A DNA stretch of 64,000 nucleotides from Dendrobium chrysotoxum (lineage: Eukaryota > Streptophyta > Magnoliopsida > Asparagales > Orchidaceae), in NCBI GenBank assembly GCA_019925795.1, contig CM034305.1:68312573-68376572 (forward strand), written 5' to 3'. Positions 57,694 through 64,000 of this stretch are shown in pieces. The position numbers and the translations under genes are program-made. The number at the start of each line of letters is the position of its first letter. Positions within the stretch are counted from its first letter, which is position 1. The notes under the pieces were generated by a model, which saw only the letters and a list, made by a program, of their open reading frames with translations, ran no database searches and had not been told where the DNA came from.

Positions 57694-60254
57694 GATGAGA
57701 GGTATACGCCGGGGCACAAGTATAAGGACCGAACTCTTCAGGTTCTCACCATTTGTGATGACGAGGAAGTTGAGGAAGGAGGTGGGAGTGAGGCATCGGC
57801 AGAGGAGGAAAAACTATATTTAGACATGGCAAAGGTCTCCTTGAACTCAGTTGTGGGATTCACTATGAATCACACTATGAAGATGAGAGAAGAAATAACA
57901 TACAAAGAGGTAGTGGTATTGAGTAACAGTGGGGCTACCCACAACTTCATCTCCAATAAGGTCGTAGACCAATTGGGGGTGAAACTGGTGGACACAGGGT
58001 ACTATGGGGTGATGATGGGGACTGAGAAGATGAAGACAGGTAGAGGGGTTTGCAGGGAAATGGACTATACAAGGAATTCAAGTGAGGAAGGATTTTCTCC
58101 CATTGGAGCTAGGGAGCATTGATGCTATACTGGGGATGAGATGGTTGTAGACCTTGAGGGATACCAAGGTGAATTGAGGGACGAGGACGCTGACAATGGA
58201 GTTGATGGTGGAAGGGAGAAGGATCATGATTAGGGGAGATGCAGGGCTCTCCAAAGCCATGGTAAGGGCCATATGGGAGGTGGGAGGAGGATTTCTGGTG
58301 GAGCTGCAGAGCTTAGATGAGATAGAGGAGATGAAGCGAGGGACATCCCTTTGTCGGTGCAGCCGGTCATACAATAATTCAATGAGATTTTTAAGCAACC
58401 TCATGGGTTGGCACCACCGAAGTAGCAGGAGCACGCCATCACTTTGAGAGAAGGGTGTCACTGATCAGTGTCAGACCTCACCGCTACCCTCAGATCCAAA
58501 AGGACGAGATTGAGAAGCTGATCCGAGAGATGTTAGAGGCAAGGATCGTCAGGACGAGCGTGAGCCCATTCTCTAGTCCAGTACTATTGGTCAAAAAGAA
58601 AGATGGAAGCTGGAGATTTTATGTGGACTACCGGGCCTTGAATAAGGAGACTGTGCCAAACAAGTTTCCTATCCCGGTGATAGATAAGCTATTAGATGAG
58701 CTTTGTGGAGCGGTAGTATTCTCGAAGATGAACCTGAAATCCAAATACCATCATATTCGAATGAGAGAGGAGGATGTTCCAAAGACAGCATTCAAGATTC
58801 ATGAGGGACACTATGAGTTCTTGGTGATGCTATTTAGCCTCACCAACGCCCCTCCTATCTTCCAATCCCTCATGAATGGAGTGTTCCTACCATACCTCAA
58901 TAAGTTTGTGATGGTTTTCTTCGATGACATCCTGATGTACAACATGTCCAAGGAAGAGCATTTGGAGCATCTGAAGGTGGTCTTAGAGGTGTTACAGGAG
59001 CATCAGCTGAGGGCCGACCTAAAGAAGTGTTGTTTTACATAGGCCAGTGTAGAGTACTTGGGGCACATGGTATCCCAGGATGGGTGGCCGCTGATCAGAC
59101 TAAGATTGAGGCCATGCTGAAGTGACCTCTGCCTAGAAATCTGAAGGAGCTTAGGGGATTCATAGGGCTGATTGGGTACTACAAGAGATTCATGAGGGGA
59201 TACAGCACCATAGCTTGGCCACTGACTGAACAACTGAAGAATGATAGTTTCTTGTGGGGAGAGGCAGCAACCCAAGCTTTAGAGAGGTTGAAGACAGCCA
59301 TGACTACGGTATCTGTCCTAGCCATACCCGATTTCAGTTAGACGTTCGTGGTCGAGACCAATGCATCAGGATATGGATTGGGGGCAGTACTCATGCAGAA
59401 CCACCGACCTATAGCTTACTACAGTCAGGTGTTGACAACTAGAGCCAGGCTGAAATCAGTCTATGAAAGGGAGTTGATTTCCATTGTATTAGCTATTCAG
59501 AAATGGCAACCTTACTTATTGGGCCAACACTTCATCATTAAGACAGATTAGAGGAGTTTGAAATACCTATTAGAGCAGAGGATGGTGACCAATGAGCATC
59601 AGAGATGGCTGTCAAAGTTATTGGGGTATAATTTTGAGATACAGTATAGGCCAGGGCTTGAAAATATGCCTTGTTTAGATGCATGAAAGAGCTCCAGGAG
59701 TTTGCCATTTTGATATCGATGACGTTGGATTAGGGAGCTATCAAGGAGGAGAGTGTGCAAGACGATGAGCTGTGAAGGATCAGAGCGAATATGCTAAAGG
59801 ATGAGAGTAGTCGCCTTGGCTATTTTGTAGATGGGGAGAGGTTGCTATAATAGGGAGGTTTGTGCTGCCTCGGATCTCGATTCATATCCCACACTTGTTA
59901 CAGGAGTTCTACGGGAGCGTTGTTGGGGGTCACTCGGGTGTGCATAAGACATATAGGAGATTGATTGTAGAGTTATGTTAGAAGGGGATGCACAAGGATG
60001 TAGAGAAGATTATGGCCAAGTGTGAGGTATATTAGAGGAATAAGTACATGGTCATGGCTCCAGAGGGACTACTACAACCCCTAGCCCTTCTAGGCAGAGT
60101 GTGGAAGGAGGTCTCCATGGATTTCATAGACAGGCAACCCCGATCTCAGGGGTTTACAGTTATTTTGGTAGTGGTAGACAAATTGAACAAATATGCTCAT
60201 TTCATTCCCCTTTGACACCCTTACATGGCGGTGACAAGTTTGTGGCTAAACAAA
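57694..60254 (+). pseudogene. Gypsy pol relic
   Basis: Protease: VVVLSNSGATHNFIS, with Asn (AAC at 57925-57927) where the family has the catalytic Asp. Reverse transcriptase: SPVLLVKKKDGSWRFYVDYR, then SKMNLKSKYHHIR with Asn (AAC at 58731-58733) in place of the first catalytic Asp; VFFDDILMY is intact. RNase H: VETNASGYGLGAVLMQ, again Asn where Asp is expected, and YYSQVL. Integrase: a broken zinc finger, then VSMDFIDRQPRSQGF and VVVDKLNKYAHFIPL. Frames are cut by TAG and TGA codons. Confidence 0.88.
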
Positions 60255-62530
60255 TGAGAGGGAAGAACTTAAAATTTGGTCTCAAGTTCAAGAGATTCAT
60301 ATGATGACATGTTTTGAAGCCTGGGAGGACTTCAAATCAACATGCAAGAGAGAGAATGAAGGCTATTTGTTGATTTTGTGTCTACAAACAGGCTAAAATG
60401 GTATCTAGGATTTTGGCACAGGTTTTGCTAATTCTTTCTTTGGACTCTTTAGAGGTCATTTGAGAACCTCTATGTGAGCTTTGAAGCAAAGAGCAAAGAA
60501 ACTATTTGTTGATTTCTTGCCCCAACAAATGAGATAGGGGAGCTTGAAATTTGATTCCAAGCCTAGGGATTTATGGCATGACACAGGATTTTTAGGGAAA
60601 TCCAAGATATCATACAAGAGAGATTGGATGATGGTTGTGTGTTGATTTTGGTATCAACAAACAAAGCAAGCATCCAAGATTTGAAACCCTCTATATGAAT
60701 TTTGAGGTAGCAAATGGGAAGATGGTTTGTTGGTTTTGCATTCCAACAAAAGATGTAGGAGAACTTATAATTTGGTTCTAAGTTTCCAAAGCTTGCAACA
60801 TAATGTATTAAGGATTTTGGAGAAATCCATAATACAAGATATGAGAATGGTTGGTGATAACTCCTAAGGTATGCTAGGAGTCAAGCAATGAAACATTTGG
60901 AACTTTGAGGAAGCTTCAAATATCATGCAAGAGAGAAAAGTGTATGTTTGTTGATTTTTTGTGCCTCAACAAGAGAGGTGGATAGCTTAGAGTTTGGTTC
61001 CAAGCTCCAACGATTCATGTATAGGACATTTAGAGCCTTGAGGAGGCTTCAAATATTATACATGATGGAAATATTTGTTGGTTTGGTGCTCCAACAAACA
61101 AGGTAGAAGAGCTTGAAATTTGGCTTCAAGCTCAAATGATTCATGCAATGATATGCTTGGAGTTTTGAGAAATTCCAAATAATCATGCATGAGAGGGGTG
61201 ATTGTTTGTTGATTTAATGCTTCAACAAACAAGAGAGTGAAATGATTGATCATGCGATGAAATGTTTGGAGCATTGAGATGCTCCAAATTGTTCATGCAT
61301 AAAAGGGTATGGATGAATGTTTGTTGATTTTGTATCAACAAACAATGGATGGGTTACCTAGGATTTGTTTCTAAGGCCCAATGACCCACTATAACATTTG
61401 AAACCTTGAGGAGGTTCCAAAAGTCATGCATGGAAGAAGAGATGATTGTTTGTTGATTTTGAGTCAATAAACAAAGGATCGGTCACTTAGAATTTGGTTC
61501 TAAGGTCCCTTGACTCATGAAATGATATTGTTTTCGGAAACTTTGGAAGCTTTAGATTATTATACATGAGGAGAAAAGATTGCTTATTGATTTTGTATCA
61601 ACAAACACATGACATGAACCTAGGATTTTGATTCTAAGTTAAAATGATTCATATAGTGAAGTGTTTGGAGCCTTGAGATGCTCCAAATCATCATACATGA
61701 GGAAGAGGAGGCTCTACTACAGAGCTTCCAATGCATTGAAAAGGATTCCTAATTCACTTTTGATATGATTAGGAGATTTGGGTATAAAGGATTTATTCCT
61801 ACGACTTCTAGGGGGTTTTAAGATCAAATTTGATATGATCTAAGAAGAACCTAGGAGTGCATGCATGTGTAGGTGATCTTCAAATCTTAAAGATTTTTTT
61901 ATAATTAAGAGCAATCAAGTATTTGGTTTTGCACAGTGTTGTACATAAACTTAATCAACAATGCTTTTTATGAGATTTGCAACATAGACCCTAGAAGGTC
62001 AATGAGAAGCCTCACGATAATTTAGTGCTCTCTCTCAAGTTGATTAAATTCACATTCAACACTTACAAAATTTCATGTAAGTCTATGAACTTCAACATAT
62101 GCACATTTACATGTTTAAATATCATTTTTGTCATGATCTATGCATGGAAGAAGAGAGCATACAATTGTATAATGTTGCAAAATCAAAACTTTTTCATATG
62201 TTAAGGTTGCTCACCACCTAGTCAATTCAAGATTATCATTCCACTCTAAGTTTCTTGTGATGCAAAATATGAATTTGATTGATGTTGTGAGATTTGCTAC
62301 ATAGATCTTTGAAGGTCTATGTCTCACAATGGCTAGAGAGCCCAAGTCAATTAAATTCAATGCATGCATTAAACAAAACTCTAAGATCATTAATTTCAAT
62401 GCATGCAAACTCTCCAAAATTTGAGTGTCAATTTTGTCATGACAATACATTTAAATGAGAAGTGCATGCAACTAATGACAGTCCAAAACCTATGCATCAT
62501 CATTGAATTTGAGATCAAATGATGACATCT
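60255..62530. repeat. Non-coding repeat region with a hairpin-bearing tandem array
   Basis: Begins where the Gypsy integrase stops. Positions 60366-61610 form a degenerate tandem array (separate entry). 61610-62530 is non-coding, with repeated words such as TTAAATTCA, CATGCA and TAGATC/ATAGACC around 61980-62340. No reading frame, LTR end or target duplication was recognised. Confidence 0.55.
60366..61610. repeat. Array of at least ten TTTGTTGAT...CAACAAA hairpins, about 125-bp period
   Basis: Copies start near 60366, 60505, 60637, 60726, 60947, 61074, 61205, 61320, 61449 and 61582. Each has TTTGTTG(A/G)TTT, a short loop and CAACAAA. At 61318 the arms TGTTTGTTGAT and ATCAACAAACA are perfect 11-bp complements around a TTTGT loop. 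Units also share CATGCAAGAGAG-type words before the hairpin and TTTGGAGCCTTGAGGAGGCTTC-like words (itself partly inverted) after it. Most spacings are 115-140 bp; the 221-bp gap near 60830 holds a worn copy. Confidence 0.85.
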
Positions 62531-63346
62531 ACCCTAGGGCATAATTGTAGGAGATGGATCGGACACAATATGAATGCAAATACATGCATTTGAGAGGTGT
62601 TGGATACCAATCCAATATCCCACGCGCGTCGCCATCTTCCTCGGACTCTCACATGAGAGTAAACAAACGGACATCACTGGATTTTCCACTGTTTTGCAGA
62701 GAGGACAGCAGACATAAGATTTTGGATAGCACAAATTAAGCTACTACAAGGCCCTATGGCTTTGGGAGCGTCATACACACATCAAAGGCTTGAGGACCTA
62801 GGGATTTTACCTCGCCGGGTTGTCACGACGCGACCCACAATCCACTCAACTTGTCAAAAGGCGAGAAAACGGCGGAAGGAGGAAGAAAACCATTGTCCAA
62901 GGGCTCCAAACGTCGTCGCTGTTGTCCAAGCCACCCCGGGATGGGGATTTGTTGTCCAAAAATGCTCTAAAGCTGCTGTCCTCGGCGTTTGAAGGCTTCC
63001 GGAAGTCGCCTCTGCTATCCTGAGCTCGCCGGAATTGAAGGAGGAGGAAGATGAAGCCTTCCACCTCTTCCTAGAGGCAATAGAAAAGAACTACAGTAGT
63101 TCTTTGTTCTGGATTTTGAGAGTGGAAGAGAGGATCAGTGGACACTAGAAGAAAGCTCCTTCTAGGACCGTAGAAGAAGAGGAACTATGAGGGCTCGATG
63201 CCTGAACAAGGCCGGCGGCTTGAAGGGTTGCACCACACGACGAGAGAAAGCAGTAATAGGGTCGGCCGACCTTGCTAGGGTTGGACGAGCGAGCTCCCTC
63301 CGACTCTTCCTCCCTCTCTTTCTCGTTCGGCTTGGGACGGATACAC
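62531..63346. other. Non-coding region, probably retroelement-derived
   Basis: GC content rises toward 62800-63340, with open but unrecognised frames on both strands. The string of short, mutually overlapping frames and the purine-rich composition resemble an LTR or leader more than a gene. I see no protein family. Confidence 0.35.
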
Positions 63347-64000
63347 TGTGGGCTCCAAAAATTCGGCCCCGGCCTCCATTCGCTTTGCTTTCTTCGGGGG
63401 AGTTTTAACGGAATTAAGTTCTGGGGTAAATTTTGGAAGGCAGGTGAGTTTGTAGATAAGACACTACCCAGAGATTTCGCCCTCATTTTGTGAGGACTTT
63501 ATGATCTGAGTTCTGGTTTCCTATAGGCGCAAGCCCATATAGTTAATTACCCCTCCCGATTACGAGAGAGAACTTTCGATTAAGGCTAGTCGTCGATCAG
63601 ATACGTAGAGATACGTGTATCTGGCATATAGTAGCAGCATGGGCGTTTAGCTGGAAATTTTGATATTTAAAATTGGAAATTTCACCATCTTGCACTTAAA
63701 GCGGATGATGGGGGAATGGATGATGAACCCGATCAAGATCCCATGGTTCCGTCGTCCCAGGCCATCGTGGTCCCTGGTCTACTTAGTTAGAGTAGGTAGT
63801 CGACCCAACCTGACAGAAGGATCCTTGTTGGCAGCCATGGGTTGCTTCGTCCAAGGGTATCTTGTAGACCTGGGATGGATGTTTGTCTAAGAGGGCAAAT
63901 TTGAATCCACCTTAGCTAACAGAGAGTTTTGTGCCCTATCGATCATATCCTATTGATTCATATCTCAAGGATTTGATACCACTAAGGAGCGTATTGGCTC
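63347..64000 (+). mobile_element. Start of a second copy of the long LTR (runs off the window)
   Basis: From TGTGGGCTCC onward it is collinear with the reverse complement of 41707 down to about 41030. Shared blocks include AATTCGGCCCCGGCCTCC, ATTTCGCCCTCATTTTGTGA, CCTATAGGCGCAAGCCC, ACCTGACAGAAGGAT and CAGCCATGGGTTGCTTCGTC. The match begins exactly at the terminus defined by the target duplication of the first copy, which supports that terminus as a true LTR end. Confidence 0.8.

Larger units (their letters stand above)
55050..60254 (+). mobile_element. Gypsy chromovirus-type retrotransposon, 3'-truncated, with nested hAT element
   Basis: The 5' LTR spans 55050-55484 and ends TTTCCTATCA. It is followed by TGGTATTAGAGC, an initiator-Met tRNA primer site with one change. 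Then follow gag (55514-56680 and 57694-57740), protease (57826-58000), reverse transcriptase (58455-59040), RNase H (59100-59660) and the integrase N-terminus and first core motif (59890-60200). The integrase breaks off near 60254 and no 3' LTR is present. A 1013-bp hAT element splits gag. The LTR belongs to the family seen in PGLP intron 5 and methyltransferase intron 3. Confidence 0.88.

Noticed and set aside
60366..61610. Possible satellite or CRISPR array
   Set aside because: Units are too diverged outside the hairpin for a young satellite, and the context is not prokaryotic.
1..64000. tRNA, rRNA and organellar insertions
   Set aside because: No cloverleaf-like gene, ribosomal RNA or chloroplast/mitochondrial gene order was noticed by eye; a tRNAscan or organelle alignment would settle this.

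Overview
This window is nuclear DNA from a flowering plant. It is AT-rich, its genes are interrupted by many GT-AG introns, and the intergenic space is packed with decayed plant retroelements and DNA transposons. The species cannot be fixed from the sequence; a non-model angiosperm fits best. There are no bacterial or organellar gene blocks, no rRNA, and I found no convincing tRNA gene.

Four protein-coding genes can be rebuilt exon by exon, all with consistent reading phase. (1) A Ran GTPase on the minus strand (5074-7824, 8 coding exons, 221 aa) works in nucleocytoplasmic transport. (2) A chloroplast phosphoglycolate phosphatase on the plus strand (13637-22860, 11 exons, 369 aa) acts in photorespiration. 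(3) A PTI1-like receptor-like cytoplasmic kinase on the minus strand (24134-26877, 7 coding exons, 375 aa) converges with gene 2. (4) A DUF248-family, Golgi-type putative methyltransferase on the minus strand (33393-52092, 6 exons, about 630 aa) is stretched over 18.7 kb because its introns are full of transposons. The genes are unrelated single-copy-style loci and form no pathway or cluster.

Layout: 0.1-2.4 kb, a Mutator-type transposase relic with a hAT-type insertion; 3.6-4.1 kb, a possible gene start; 5.1-7.8 kb, Ran; 8.2-9.1 kb, a non-autonomous element carrying an LRR-receptor fragment; 9.1-10.7 kb, a LINE relic; 10.7-13.5 kb, non-coding repeats; 13.6-22.9 kb, the phosphatase with a 3.15-kb deleted Gypsy element in intron 5; 24.1-27.8 kb, the kinase; 27.2-32.3 kb, a diverged duplicate of the kinase 5' region, other direct repeats and a SINE; 33.4-52.1 kb, the methyltransferase, whose introns hold a Copia element with a 5.06-kb solo-LTR-like insertion nested in it, a gene-fragment MITE, a Gypsy solo LTR, an RTE LINE tail and another MITE; 52.3-53.9 kb, three MITEs; 54.7-60.25 kb, a LINE fragment and a Gypsy chromovirus with a hAT element nested in its gag; 60.25-64 kb, an array of hairpin-bearing repeats and the start of a second copy of the long LTR.

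The most notable points are these. A 5.06-kb LTR-like unit has a perfect 5-bp target duplication and an internal array of five short hairpins. A separate roughly 125-bp-period array of at least ten hairpins lies at 60.4-61.6 kb. The last-intron donor of the methyltransferase appears destroyed by one base, with an in-frame cryptic donor 12 bases upstream. Two related MITE-like elements seem to carry coding fragments. The 5' region of the kinase gene has been duplicated without its coding exons.
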